A stretch of 64,000 bases of DNA from Hornefia porci (GCF_001940235.1 NZ_MJIE01000001.1:930001-994000); one strand, 5' to 3'; positions 8,510 through 17,182 are shown, counted from the first letter of the stretch. Numbers and translations: made by a program. Notes: generated by a model not told the origin, from the letters alone.

Positions 8510-9478
8510 TCATATTGTCTCCATACGAGATTCCTTATCTCTTCCCATTGGTACATTGTCCAGATGCTTCGCTTCCCTGTCATAGTGCAGGACCTGATCG
8601 GACAGGACATCCTTTGGAGATACCACGCCTTCATTCCTGTTCGCTTCTCTAACCATTTTTGTAAGCTCGGCAGGATCAAGCCCGAAAGACTCGAGGATGA
8701 TGAGATATTCATGCAGGGAACTCGGAAGTGCATAATATCCTTCACCCAGACTCTCTGCAATCTTCTCCTGCATGCCGGGATAGAACATGGCAGCCGCACC
8801 ATACCGGCATTCACTGTTGGAGAGTACATACATCATGGCTTTGTCTTCAGAAGCGACCGACCCGGTATTATCAAGAATATTGTCCCCTCCGATTCCGAAC
8901 AGGCTGGACTGCATATCCCTTAACGTCGGGGGTGCGTTTCGCCAGGCATCCGCCATGGCATTTTCAAAAAGCTCCCGCCTGTCATATCCGTTATGCTCCA
9001 TCAGATCATTGGTGATGCTGACAAGGCCTGCGCCGTTCTCATCGCTGATCTGAATATCCAGTGCTACGGCAAGCCCGTGCCCCACATTCATACACGGCCT
9101 GTCCTGAAGGAACTGTCTATTTCTCTTAACCTCCACCAGACGCATGGTGATTTGTTCCCGAATACTTTCATACGGCATTTCCATAGGCATTCTTTCCATG
9201 CTCACCGGCCCCATATCTTTTGTTTCCATATATGCCTTTGCGATATTATCCGCGATCAGATCCATGGACATGCCTCGTTCATGATCCCTGTATGCATCAT
9301 CCAGATAGAACGTCGGCGCTGCATTTCTGGTCTCCTGCCGGAACACCAGGCCGTGCAGCACCTGATCATTGACCTTGACGACCTCCTGCATGGACAGTTC
9401 CAGGCCTGCCCTTGCATCCATCGGTATGAATTCCGGTATTTTATTCATCATTTCTCTGCAAAATTCAGTGCTGTTCAT
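8510..9478 (-). CDS. DUF5688 family protein of conjugative elements
   Basis: A 322-residue soluble protein, no signal peptide or membrane segment. The composition and blocks such as VKVNDQVLHGLVFRQETRNAAPTFYLDDAY and NGYDRRELFENAMADAW match DUF5688, a family of unknown function carried by integrative elements of Lachnospiraceae and relatives. ATG at 9478 overlaps the stop of a 38-codon upstream gene by 14 bases, suggesting coupled translation. The 3' end lies close to the IS110 remnant, and the last few residues may have been replaced by insertion. Function unknown. Confidence 0.82.
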   Translation of the reverse strand: MNSTEFCREMMNKIPEFIPMDARAGLELSMQEVVKVNDQVLHGLVFRQETRNAAPTFYLDDAYRDHERGMSMDLIADNIAKAYMETKDMGPVSMERMPMEMPYESIREQITMRLVEVKRNRQFLQDRPCMNVGHGLAVALDIQISDENGAGLVSITNDLMEHNGYDRRELFENAMADAWRNAPPTLRDMQSSLFGIGGDNILDNTGSVASEDKAMMYVLSNSECRYGAAAMFYPGMQEKIAESLGEGYYALPSSLHEYLIILESFGLDPAELTKMVREANRNEGVVSPKDVLSDQVLHYDREAKHLDNVPMGRDKESRMETI

Positions 9479-9581
9479 TCCTCTTCCCTTCCTTTCTCAG
9501 AATCTGCGCAATGCACTCTGTGATCTCGCGGAGCCTTTTCTTCTGCTCCTCTGTCTGTTTCATTCTGTTGATTTCCTCCAT
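9465..9581 (-). CDS. Small charged protein (38 aa) upstream of DUF5688
   Basis: Starts at ATG 9581 after GGAAAGGAGACAGG and encodes a mostly helical, highly charged peptide (MEEINRMKQTEEQKKRLREI...). Its stop lies inside the next gene's start region, so the two frames overlap by 14 bases. It is too short to assign. The good ribosome site and the overlap favour a real gene or a translation-coupling leader. Confidence 0.5.
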   Translation of the reverse strand: MEEINRMKQTEEQKKRLREITECIAQILRKEGKRNEQH

Positions 9582-9625
9582 GAATCCTGTCTCCTTTCCT
9601 CTTCCATAGGTTTTCATGATTTTGC

Positions 9626-10462
9626 CTAAAGTCCGAGCATCTCCTGGACGACCCGGTCGCTCATCTTGACTGCCCCGACGAGTACCAGCATGTTAAAGGC
9701 CAGTTCACCGATATACTTCCATACCATCGCAGCCGGCGCGGCATCCGTATCCACCACCGGCGGGCTTGATGCGAACAGACTGAATATGATACAGGCCCGT
9801 ACGATGATCGCTCCTTCCATGCATACCGCCAGGTATGATTTCAGAAAGCTCTTTCCGATGTTCTGCGTCGGCTGTCCGACAAAGGTTGCAAGCGGTATTG
9901 GGGCGATGGCGGTGTACATATACAGCCTGAAAAACCTTCCATAGACCGTCAGTATGATGATGAAGGACATCACTGTGATGAAAAGACTGCCGATCAGTGT
10001 CACCGCCCACAGCGGGATGCTCTCAAAGAATCCGCAGTCTTCGATCGACTTGATCATCTCATTCGGCAGAGTCACTTTCTGTGCGCTTCCGATCCCTGCA
10101 GTCCGCATGATAGAGCTCATCATACCTTGTACAATCTAGAAGATTGCGAGCATCAGCTGCAGTCCGTACGTAACTACACCCTTGGCAATGGCAAAGCGCA
10201 GGAACAGTTTCAGAGCATGCTCGGGTCTTTTGATCTCGCCGAGATTGGCACTGGTCTTGACCACACCTGCCAGGAAAAACAGCACCAGCAGCGCCAGTCC
10301 CACCGCCTGCAGTGCACCATTGATATTCAGGATCACATGCCAGATGCCGCCTCCCTTGAACTTCTCAGGTGACATGGTGAGAAGCTGCCAGACTTCTGCC
10401 AGCTTCTCGTTCCATGTCGTCAGGGCATTCATCAGGTTCTGTACTACCCAGTTATCTGACAC
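9626..10462 (-). pseudogene. VirB6/TrbL-like conjugation membrane protein, split by an amber codon
   Basis: Two consecutive frames (10136-10462, then 9626-10135) are in the same reading frame and separated only by TAG at 10136-10138. Read through, the protein is about 277 residues: an N-terminal helix, hydrophobic segments (VGLALLVLFFLAGVV; LWAVTLIGSLFITVMSFIIILT; GELAFNMLVLVGAV) and the loop RLYMYTAIAPIPLATF. This is the polytopic channel component of Gram-positive type IV secretion, as in Tn1549-like elements. CAG to TAG (Gln before IVQG) would explain the stop. The start is GTG at 10462, overlapping the preceding small gene. Confidence 0.82.
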
Positions 10463-10545
10463 TTATCTCTGCCTCCCTTCCGGCAACTGCTGATAATAAC
10501 GAATGCTCCGGCGCATGCTAGAGCTGCTGCAAGTAACTTCTTCAT
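10444..10545 (-). CDS. Small lipoprotein-like peptide (33 aa) in conjugation operon
   Basis: ATG at 10545 follows GGAGGTG with good spacing. The peptide begins MKKLLAAALACAGAFVII, a signal-sequence-like start, then ISSC, an acceptable lipobox, then a short basic tail (RKGGRDK). Its stop overlaps the VirB6-like start by 19 bases. Small membrane proteins are common at this position in such elements. I cannot assign it to a named family. Confidence 0.55.
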   Translation of the reverse strand: MKKLLAAALACAGAFVIISSCRKGGRDKCQITG

Positions 10546-10564
10546 GTGGTTTCACCTCCGATCT

Positions 10565-10621
10565 CCCTGAATCAGGACATAATAAAAGACCGGTCAGCGT
10601 ATTTGCCAACCGGCCATGTAA
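10565..10621. repeat. 57-bp direct repeat, copy A (left of ATPase module)
   Basis: Starts CCCTGAATCAGGACATAATA and ends GGCCATGTAA. It matches 12138-12194 at 53 of 57 positions. An internal inverted repeat (CCGGT...ACCGG) can fold, and on the minus strand the hairpin is followed by CTTTTATT, so each copy may also act as a terminator. Copy A lies directly upstream of the ribosome site of the small lipoprotein-like gene. Confidence 0.85.
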
Positions 10622-10646
10622 TATATAAGTCAGGATGCTCTATTGA

Positions 10647-11984
10647 TTATTTCACAACGAAAGGCGCCAGATATAACGGCTTTTTCCGAAGGCTGCCTTC
10701 TTCACCAACATCCTTTTGCGACAGCAGATAAGTAGAATCCACATTACCTGAATACTTCCTTGTGAACTCAGTGATCGATTCATGCTTTCCGATTCCCGAT
10801 GACTTCACCTCTATCGCAGAGACCTTACTCCCTTTTGAGATCAGAAAGTCGACCTCATAATAATGAGTACTGTTCGGTTTTTCCCACGTATGATAATACA
10901 GTTCCCGACCTGAAGAATTGATCATCTGTGCAACAAGATTCTCATATAAGAACCCAAGATTAGCTGGAAGCTTATCCGACAGAAGCTTTGAATATAGCAC
11001 ATTTTCGACTGAAGGTCTGTCCAGGAACATAGCAGTCACGAACAAGCCTGTGTCCGACAGATACAGCTTATAGCTATCAAAATCCTTAGTATCCGTCAGG
11101 CTGACCCTGGGATCAGTTGAATTGTAACACGGTATGATTGTCCTGGAATCTATCAGCTCGTAGAGCAGTTCTTCAGCCCTGGTATTGCCTCTCTTGCCAA
11201 TGGCAGAATTTATCCTGTACTTTCTGGCATCTTTTGCTAACTGTGCCGGAATAGCGTGATACATAGAAGAAATCCTTCCCGACGGATCGATTTTCCTGAA
11301 GTCATCTTCATACAGCTGAATGATCTGCCGCTTCACCTGATCGATGTCGGAAAAATTATTACCTGCAAGATAAGATTCTACTGCCTGCGGCATGCCGCCG
11401 ACCGCCATATAGAGTCTCAGATCCCGCATCAGCTTTCTGTTTGTTGCCTGCCCGATCGGTCTGTTCGTTTCATATATTTTTTCGAGCAGTGAATACTCAT
11501 ATCCTACAGCATCACAGAACTCCTCATAGTCCATCGGGTAGACCTGTATTTTCATCTCTTCTGACGGTATCAGAATGTCCTTTACATTCTTCCTGATCGA
11601 AATGAGAGATCCTGTTTCCAGGTAATGGTACCTTCCGTCCTTGACCAAATGCTTGATCGCCTGCCTGGCATTCGGAAACAATTGTACTTCATCAAATATA
11701 ATAAGGGATTCTCCCTTATACAGCGTTATGCCTGTCTCTGCCTGAAGTCTCAGAAAAAAAACATCCAGATTCCCAATATCATTAAAGCATTGTAATATAT
11801 TATCCGCATCCTTTGAAAAATCGATCAGAATATAGGATCTATATTCATTGCGGGCAAAATGCTCTGCAATAGTTGACTTGCCCACACGCCTTGCTCCCTC
11901 CAGCAGCACTGCGTACTGATCCGCATAATTCTGCTTCCATTCCAGAAGCCTTGGGTACACTTTTCTCTTGAATATCATACTCAT
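10647..11984 (-). CDS. AAA-type ATPase with DUF4143 C-terminal domain
   Basis: The 445-residue protein has Walker A GARRVGKST (about 30-38), Walker B SLIIFDEVQ (about 93-100), a sensor region (LETGSLISIRKN), and the C-terminal DUF4143 region with a PD-ExK-like patch (YEVDFLISKGSKVSAIEVKSS, residues about 380-400: D, E-x-K). This AAA_14/DUF4143 family is widespread in anaerobes and has no agreed function. ATG at 11984 follows GAGGAG. Four direct repeats precede it, and near-identical 57-bp sequences flank the whole unit, which splits a conjugation operon. It thus looks like an inserted single-gene module. Confidence 0.85.
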   Translation of the reverse strand: MSMIFKRKVYPRLLEWKQNYADQYAVLLEGARRVGKSTIAEHFARNEYRSYILIDFSKDADNILQCFNDIGNLDVFFLRLQAETGITLYKGESLIIFDEVQLFPNARQAIKHLVKDGRYHYLETGSLISIRKNVKDILIPSEEMKIQVYPMDYEEFCDAVGYEYSLLEKIYETNRPIGQATNRKLMRDLRLYMAVGGMPQAVESYLAGNNFSDIDQVKRQIIQLYEDDFRKIDPSGRISSMYHAIPAQLAKDARKYRINSAIGKRGNTRAEELLYELIDSRTIIPCYNSTDPRVSLTDTKDFDSYKLYLSDTGLFVTAMFLDRPSVENVLYSKLLSDKLPANLGFLYENLVAQMINSSGRELYYHTWEKPNSTHYYEVDFLISKGSKVSAIEVKSSGIGKHESITEFTRKYSGNVDSTYLLSQKDVGEEGSLRKKPLYLAPFVVK

Positions 11985-12018
11985 ATTCTCCTCTCTAACC
12001 TGATAGTATCACCGATTC

Positions 12019-12125
12019 TGCATTTCTTCAATCTTTATGTCCTATAAATTCTGCATTTCTTCAAAATTTTTCTCTTTATATGCATTTCTTCAAACTATTA
12101 ATCGCGCAATATATGCATTTCTTCA
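12019..12125. repeat. Four direct repeats (TGCATTTCTTCA) upstream of the ATPase gene
   Basis: Identical 12-mers begin at 12019, 12052, 12081 and 12114, with spacings 33, 29 and 33 bases, about three helical turns. On the minus strand each reads TGAAGAAATGCA, mostly preceded by TT. The copy nearest the gene supplies a possible -35 (TTGAAG), with TACTAT 17 bases further as -10. The array therefore looks like an operator that overlaps the ATPase promoter. Confidence 0.85.
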
Positions 12126-12137
12126 GAATTGGAACTC

Positions 12138-12194
12138 CCCTGAATCAGGACATAATAAAAGACCGATCAGTACATTTGCCAACCGGCCATGTAA
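12138..12194. repeat. 57-bp direct repeat, copy B (right of ATPase module)
   Basis: Second copy, 53 of 57 identical to 10565-10621. Differences are confined to the middle of the loop region. It follows the end of the VirB2-like gene, where in the undisturbed operon the small lipoprotein-like gene would be expected next. Confidence 0.85.
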
Positions 12195-12228
12195 CCGGCA
12201 GCATTGCTGCTGCCATGAGTATGGGCTC

Positions 12229-12569
12229 CTAACCTACGATCAGGTCCAGGATCTCTTTCGAAAAGTTATAATAATCCCGCCCGTCAGGGTCAGGAACCCG
12301 TTGGCGCGTTGTGACGAATCGTGGGACTTCAGCGACAAGCCGACCTGCACGATACCAAACCCCAGCAGGATCATGCCAATCGCTCTGATCAGACTGAAAA
12401 TGAATGTGGACAAATTATTAACCGTTGTGATCGGATCCCCTGCCGCAAATACCATCTGCACACCGAGGGTCACGGAACATACTATGCCGCCGTATATGAC
12501 CAGCATACGACAGCCTCTTCTCTCAAGTTTACTCATTTCTTCAAGCTCAGTTGTCTTACTCTTCTTCAT
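12229..12569 (-). pseudogene. VirB2/TrbC-like pilin-type membrane protein, frameshifted at 3' end
   Basis: ATG at 12569 follows GAGGAAG. After a charged N-terminus come two hydrophobic segments (VIYGGIVCSVTLGVQMVFAAG and FIFSLIRAIGMILLGFGIVQVGL), then LKSHDSSQRANGFLTLTGG, a block typical of the small TrbC/VirB2-like proteins of Firmicute conjugative elements. The current frame ends RKRSWT at 12240. In another frame the next codons give KEILDLIVG and a stop at 12229, the expected C-terminus. One base is missing near 12260. The protein may still fold because only about ten residues are lost. Confidence 0.75.
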
Positions 12570-12615
12570 AGATGTCTTCTTCCTCAGATTATTCGTATTA
12601 TTTAGCAATATCCTC

Positions 12616-13137
12616 TTACGACAGCAGCTCGTATCCTGCGCTGTCAATTCCTGCGGCATCGGCTGCATCCGCAAAGTCCGTTGTGAGCGAGATGGTGAAT
12701 TTGACATCTTTTGCTTCCCCGTGTATATACGGCTCCGCCCTGCCGTCCGATGTCATATCGATGTTCGGATGCTTCAACAGATCATACTTCAGATCTTTGA
12801 CCGGTCTTTCGCCTCTGATGAACAGCAGCGCAAACTGATTGTCAAGCATTCTGACCTCATCGGGTGTCATAAGCTCACGGCCTGTGATCTGATCGTTTTT
12901 GCTGTAATTGCCGTTCCTGCCAAAACTTCGCCCATAGGTATTCATGTCTATAGTCTCTTTGCCCAGCAGTTCCGAAATATACTTGTGTGTGCTCTGCTCG
13001 TTTCCGCCGAGATATACCCGTTCATCACAGTTGCCTGTGATCGACTCCCATTGTTTCTCGAACAAAGCCTTCAGCTGCGCCATGTTCTGCAGGATGATGC
13101 TGACGGAAACCTCTCTTGATCTGTTGAGCGACTTTAC
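12616..13137 (-). pseudogene. Coupling protein (VirD4/TraG-like T4CP), C-terminal fragment
   Basis: Open frame ends ...GYELLS. It contains RSREVSVSIILQNMAQLKAL, GNCDERVYLGGNEQSTHKY and LFIRGERPVKDLKYDLLKHP, which are conserved C-terminal blocks of the type IV coupling ATPase that brings DNA to the secretion channel. The Walker A and B domains and about two thirds of the protein are missing; a stop lies just upstream, near 13138. It is thus a left-over from a deletion whose breakpoint lies near 13115-13140. Confidence 0.8.
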
Positions 13138-13629
13138 TTAAACTGAAGTGCTAATTATTTCAGCTGTCCGGCGGTTTTATTTGAACTGAGAATCGACATC
13201 AGCTCCGCTGCTGCGAACACAGAAACCGGCATTTTGGAGCCCTTTCCCTTGTAAAATCAGTGTTTCGCATATTGTCGCATCCAATCGTATCATCAGGTTT
13301 TCATAGCATGTTTCCGGACCAATTCTACCCGTCATTTCCCAAGTTTTTCGAGAAATGACCACTCAATATTTTTTTATTATCAATCCGGCGTTTTATTAAA
13401 GTTGGGCCGCTGCCCGCTCCCCCAACTCAAATGCGACTGTTCTGATAAGATCCGATATCATCTTAAAGTCTTAAAGTACACTCGGAATATCCCTTTAGAA
13501 GACAGTTATCTCAGTTTACCAGATTCATTATCTTGCACGTGCTTCACCATCTACACTTGAAGTCGACATTTTCGTCTTCAAATTTTGATATTCACCTAAG
13601 CAAACCGTCTGCAAACCATAATACTGCTT
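13138..13629. other. Non-coding gap between coupling-protein stub and ORF6N gene
   Basis: About 490 bases with no gene I can support. The left part (13150-13240) looks like the end of a lost insertion sequence, with CCGGCGGTTTTAT near 13167 and a related CCGGCGTTTTATT near 13386, but I cannot define termini. A minus-strand frame of 61 codons (13177-13362) has no recognisable content. Confidence 0.4.
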
Positions 13630-14604
13630 TTATCTCAAAACCAGCGGTGGATTAGCCAGTGATTCTTTCACCGTCCGCTTATAGTCATCAATCTCCATTA
13701 GCCTTGTAATGGTCGTGATACGCTTGCCTGCGTCCTTACTGCTTGCTCCGCAATGATAAACCTTCATATTTGCGGTGCCGTTATCCAAAACGATGTATCT
13801 ATCATGCGCCCTCTTCTGCGACTGCAAGAAAGTCACAGTTTTCTTAGGGTATTCAGTGATGAAATCGTTATATTCTGCAAGCTTGAGGATCCGGTTCCTG
13901 TTGTCACTGATGATCGTCAGATCAACTCCTGCCTTTGCATGCACAAGGTGCTGAAGAGTCTTAACGCTGATGTAATCGTCAACTATAACAATAGACTTTT
14001 TCGCGCTGCGGTAGATCTTCTGATAAGCAACATCTGCCTTGAATGGCTGTCCGTCCAGAATCAGGATTTCCTCTGCGTCGATTCCCTGGTCGAAGTTCTT
14101 CATGAAGGCGGAGGGATCCGCTCTGGTGATCATGTTGTCTTTGATTTCCCTTACCTCACTCTCTAACAATGCCTGCTTTCCATATAGCCGGAACAAATCC
14201 TGCTCGGGTAATAGCCCTTGGTTTACAGAAATATACTGTCGCATGATTTTAAATGCTCGCATGATTGCAACGCTCTGCTGTTCTGCCAGCTCACCCTTCA
14301 GCACTGTTGCAAGTTGGTAAACGCCTTGTTCAGTAAACACATACGGAGGTTTTCTTCGACCGCCATGACTTGATGTTGAATTTTTCAACATCAAGTCATC
14401 ATACTCATCTTTTGTCAACTGGAACATGAAATCTTCCGGAAATCGGTTGGTGTTATGTTTCACCTGCAGATTTAGATATCTGGTTTCATATCCGTATATC
14501 TCAGCAAGATCACTGTCCAGCATGACCTGCTGTCCGCGGATCACATATATTTTATCTTTCAGTGATTGCTCATCGACAATCATGATCTCGTTCTTTTCAT
14601 CCAT
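13630..14604 (-). CDS. ORF6N-domain protein with phospholipase-D-like C-terminal region
   Basis: I choose ATG at 14604 (MDEKNEIMIVDEQ), six bases after AGGAGA, not the upstream ATG at 14685. Residues about 12-95 form an ORF6N (KilA-N-like) DNA-binding domain: IRGQQVMLDSDLAEIYG, VKHNTNRFPEDFMFQLT, YVFTEQGVYQLATVL. A helix follows. The C-terminal third (IVIVDDYISVKTLQHL ... RAHDRYIVLDNG ... YHCGASSKDAGKRI) resembles a single PLD-type half with an HxR variant in place of HxK. ORF6N proteins are common in phages and defence islands. Function is not established; nuclease activity is doubtful without the Lys. Confidence 0.75.
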   Translation of the reverse strand: MDEKNEIMIVDEQSLKDKIYVIRGQQVMLDSDLAEIYGYETRYLNLQVKHNTNRFPEDFMFQLTKDEYDDLMLKNSTSSHGGRRKPPYVFTEQGVYQLATVLKGELAEQQSVAIMRAFKIMRQYISVNQGLLPEQDLFRLYGKQALLESEVREIKDNMITRADPSAFMKNFDQGIDAEEILILDGQPFKADVAYQKIYRSAKKSIVIVDDYISVKTLQHLVHAKAGVDLTIISDNRNRILKLAEYNDFITEYPKKTVTFLQSQKRAHDRYIVLDNGTANMKVYHCGASSKDAGKRITTITRLMEIDDYKRTVKESLANPPLVLR

Positions 14605-14918
14605 GTATTGTCTCCTGATCTCTGATTTGATATCGCATTCTTCGATATCAAGATTGTATATATTGTTATGAAATAACAATTCCACTCAGGTATTCTCTAA
14701 AATCACAATTTGTGACCTTAAAAGATGCCCTTATCTTATGCATTCATTCTAACACAGAACAACACACCCTTCTATGGCGAAAAATGCATGGGAATCCGGT
14801 ATTTTGCTCTCTACGCCGTCGTAGCTTGCATCCTCGCTTCGGGCAAGCCTGACGGCTGACCTGCCTACGGCTCTGCAAGGGACTTATAACCCTTGCAATC
14901 GCCGGGTTAGGGGCAAGC

Positions 14919-14960
14919 AAAAACCCCTGAACATGCATGAAATGTGCATTTTCAGGGGTT
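14919..14960 (-). terminator. Intrinsic terminator after tsf, last of three hairpins
   Basis: Minus-strand stem AACCCCTGAA...TTCAGGGGTT with an inner AATGCAC/TGCAT extension, followed by a T run. Two smaller hairpins lie between it and the tsf stop: TTTCAGG/CCTGAAA near 15010-15036 and CTTGGAAA/TTTCCAAG near 14977-15001. Confidence 0.75.
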
Positions 14961-15084
14961 CCTCCAGTCTTTCTAAGCCTTGGAAATTCAGTATTTCCAA
15001 GTGCCCATCAGTTTCAGGACTTTATGCCCTGAAACGCAAGGGTTCCGACCTGACGGCAGCGCCGTAATGATCCGGGGGGAAACC

Positions 15085-15999
15085 TTATTTGTTCATCTGC
15101 GCAGCAACCTCAGCCGCGAAATCCTCTTCCTTCTTCTCGATTCCTTCGCCGACCTCGTAGCGTACCATCTCTGTGACGGTCATATCCTTGCCCAGAGCCT
15201 TTGAGGCCTCGGCAACATACTCGGCAACGCTCTGATCGCTGTTCTTGACAAATTTCTGATCAACCAGGCAGACATCCTTCAGAATCGCTTTGATCTTGCC
15301 CGGAATTATTCTGTCCAGCAGTTCCGGTTTCTTGCCTTCGTTCAGCAGCTGCTGTCTGGCGATTTCAGTTTCGTTTTCCAACCACGCAGGGTCAACCTCG
15401 CTCTCGTTCACAAATCTCGGGCTCATTGAAGCCACCTGCATCGCGACGTCCTTCGCGGTAACCTCGATCTCTTCAGCGGTCGCATCTGTCTTGATTCCGA
15501 CGATGACTCCGATCAGACCGCCATTGTGAAGATATCCGGTGTAAACCGTTCCCGGCGTATTCATTCTGACGAATCTTCTGATGTTCATATTCTCGCCGAT
15601 CTTGCTGATTTTAGCCGTCAGTGCATCCTTGACAGTGCCTTCTCCTTCGTAAGGCATCGCCATGAAGTCATCCAGAGAATCAGACGGAGCATCAAGCGCT
15701 TTCTTTGCCAGAGTCTCAACAAACTCGATGAATTCAGGGTTCTTAGCAACAAAATCAGTCTCGGAGTTGACCTCAACGACAGCTGCCTCGCTGTGATCCT
15801 CGTTGAACGCAACTCTGACCAGACCTTCAGCTGCGATTCTGTCAGCCTTCTTGGCCGCCTTCGACAATCCCTTCTCACGAAGCACGTCGATAGCCTTGTC
15901 GATGTCGCCGTCAGTCTCCATCAGCGCTTTCTTGCAGTCCATCATGCCCGCGCCGGTTTTATCTCTGAGTTCCTTTACTAACTTTGCAGTTACTGCCAT
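15085..15999 (-). CDS. tsf: Elongation factor Ts
   Basis: EF-Ts (304 residues) regenerates EF-Tu-GTP by nucleotide exchange. The N-terminal UBA-like domain ends in the invariant block LRDKTGAGMMDCKKAL, followed by the core with VEVNSETDFVAKN, the TDFV motif that contacts the EF-Tu nucleotide site. ATG at 15999 follows GGAGGAATAG. It lies 22 bases after rpsB, the universal gene pair, and shares its promoter. The C-terminus (EEDFAAEVAAQMNK) is complete. Confidence 0.97.
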   Translation of the reverse strand: MAVTAKLVKELRDKTGAGMMDCKKALMETDGDIDKAIDVLREKGLSKAAKKADRIAAEGLVRVAFNEDHSEAAVVEVNSETDFVAKNPEFIEFVETLAKKALDAPSDSLDDFMAMPYEGEGTVKDALTAKISKIGENMNIRRFVRMNTPGTVYTGYLHNGGLIGVIVGIKTDATAEEIEVTAKDVAMQVASMSPRFVNESEVDPAWLENETEIARQQLLNEGKKPELLDRIIPGKIKAILKDVCLVDQKFVKNSDQSVAEYVAEASKALGKDMTVTEMVRYEVGEGIEKKEEDFAAEVAAQMNK

Positions 16000-16021
16000 G
16001 TTCTATTCCTCCATATCGTGA

Positions 16022-16780
16022 TTATTCAGCGTCAACAGTCTCTTCAGCAGGAGCCTCCGCCTCTGCCTCACCCTCAGCCGGGCCTTCGTCGAAGCTCTCA
16101 CCCTGGTTTCCTTCAATTACGGCATCCGCCATCTTGCTGGAAATCAGCTTGACTGCTCTGATCGCATCGTCGTTTGCCGGAATGATGTAATCAACATCGT
16201 CCGGATCACAGTTGGTGTCCACGATACCGACAACCGGAATGTTCAGGATGCGGGCCTCCTTGACGGCAATTCTCTCTTTTTTGGGATCGACGATGAAGAG
16301 AGCTCCCGGCATTCCCTTCATATCACGGATTCCGCCCAGGAACTTCTGGAGTTTGTCATGCTCAGCTCTGAGCTTTGTGACTTCCTTCTTCGACAGTTTC
16401 TCAAAGGTTCCGTCCTCCTCCATCTTCTCGATGTCGTTCAGTCTCTTAATTCTGCCGCTGATGGTTTTGTAGTTGGTCAGCATTCCGCCCAGCCATCTCT
16501 GATTGACGTAATACTGTCCGCATCTGGTAGCCTCGTCAAAGATCGCGTTCTGCGCCTGCTTCTTTGTTCCCACAAAGAGAATCGGCTTGCCGGATTCGGC
16601 AACGTCCTTCATGAACGCATACGCTTCCTCGATTTTCTTAACCGTCTTCTGCAGATCGATAATGTAGATTCCATTTCTCTCTGTGAAGATGTACGGAGCC
16701 ATCTTAGGGTTCCATCTCCTGGTCTGATGTCCAAAATGAACACCGGCTTCCAGTAACTGTTTCATTGAAATTACTGCCAT
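16022..16780 (-). CDS. rpsB: 30S ribosomal protein S2
   Basis: I place the start at ATG 16780 ([20 protein letters not shown]), seven bases after AGGAGG; an upstream ATG at 16807 lacks a site. The protein (252 residues) has the S2 blocks [29 protein letters not shown] and [15 protein letters not shown]. The C-terminus is an acidic Glu/Ala tail (about residues 230-252). S2 binds late to the 30S head. A leader of about 115 bases separates the promoter from the start, room for S2 autoregulation. Confidence 0.97.
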   Translation of the reverse strand: MAVISMKQLLEAGVHFGHQTRRWNPKMAPYIFTERNGIYIIDLQKTVKKIEEAYAFMKDVAESGKPILFVGTKKQAQNAIFDEATRCGQYYVNQRWLGGMLTNYKTISGRIKRLNDIEKMEEDGTFEKLSKKEVTKLRAEHDKLQKFLGGIRDMKGMPGALFIVDPKKERIAVKEARILNIPVVGIVDTNCDPDDVDYIIPANDDAIRAVKLISSKMADAVIEGNQGESFDEGPAEGEAEAEAPAEETVDAE

Positions 16781-16907
16781 TTTGTTATACCTCCTGGTTT
16801 TCTCCACCCACTCGGCCTACTCTGACATCCAAACCGCAGGTGCGGCACCATCATGCAGACAGCCGGGTGTGATAAATTTCTATGGTTCAAAAGGCGAACC
16901 ACCAATA

Positions 16908-16936
16908 ATTATATGCGATATCTCGGGGAATTGCAA
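16908..16936 (-). promoter_or_regulatory. Promoter of rpsB-tsf
   Basis: Minus strand: TTGCAA (16931-16936), 17-base spacer, TATAAT (16908-16913). It is the best sigma-A match between the rrn operon and rpsB. Confidence 0.75.
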
Positions 16937-17074
16937 GCCTTTTTAGCCGTTTTACCCTGTAATTTGCAAGGGTTTTACAAAGTATTTTCCGGCGTGCTTT
17001 TCGACGGATGCGGCAGCGGATCGGAGCCGGAGCCCTCAGCTCCGAACAAAAAAAGAACTGTGAAAAACCTGAAC

Positions 17075-17102
17075 AAAAAAACAGGATCCGGGAAAGATCC
17101 TG
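17075..17102 (-). terminator. Terminator of the rrn operon
   Basis: Minus-strand stem CAGGATC-TTTCCCG-GATCCTG followed by seven T, six bases after the tRNA-Glu CCA end. Confidence 0.88.
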
Positions 17103-17107
17103 CCGTG

Positions 17108-17182
17108 TGGTGACCCCATCGAGAATCGAACTCGAGTTACCGCCGTGAAAGGGCGGTGTCTTAACCGCTTGACCATGGGGCC
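17108..17182 (-). tRNA. tRNA-Glu (TTC)
   Basis: 75 bases with encoded CCA. Acceptor stem GGCCCCA/TGGGGTC, D-loop with AAGCGGTTAAG, anticodon arm CCGCC-CTTTCAC-GGCGG (anticodon TTC), T-arm with GTTCGATTC. It is the last gene of the rrn operon. Confidence 0.95.

Noticed and set aside
12019..12125. CRISPR array
   Set aside because: Units are only 12 bases and the gaps are short, AT-rich promoter sequence; no cas gene is present anywhere in the window.
13177..13362. 61-codon minus-strand frame (starts MVISRKTWEMTG)
   Set aside because: No ribosome site or family pattern; sits in probable mobile-element debris.
14744..14938. 64-codon minus-strand frame between the ORF6N gene and tsf
   Set aside because: No ribosome site, no known pattern, and it overlaps the tsf terminator.
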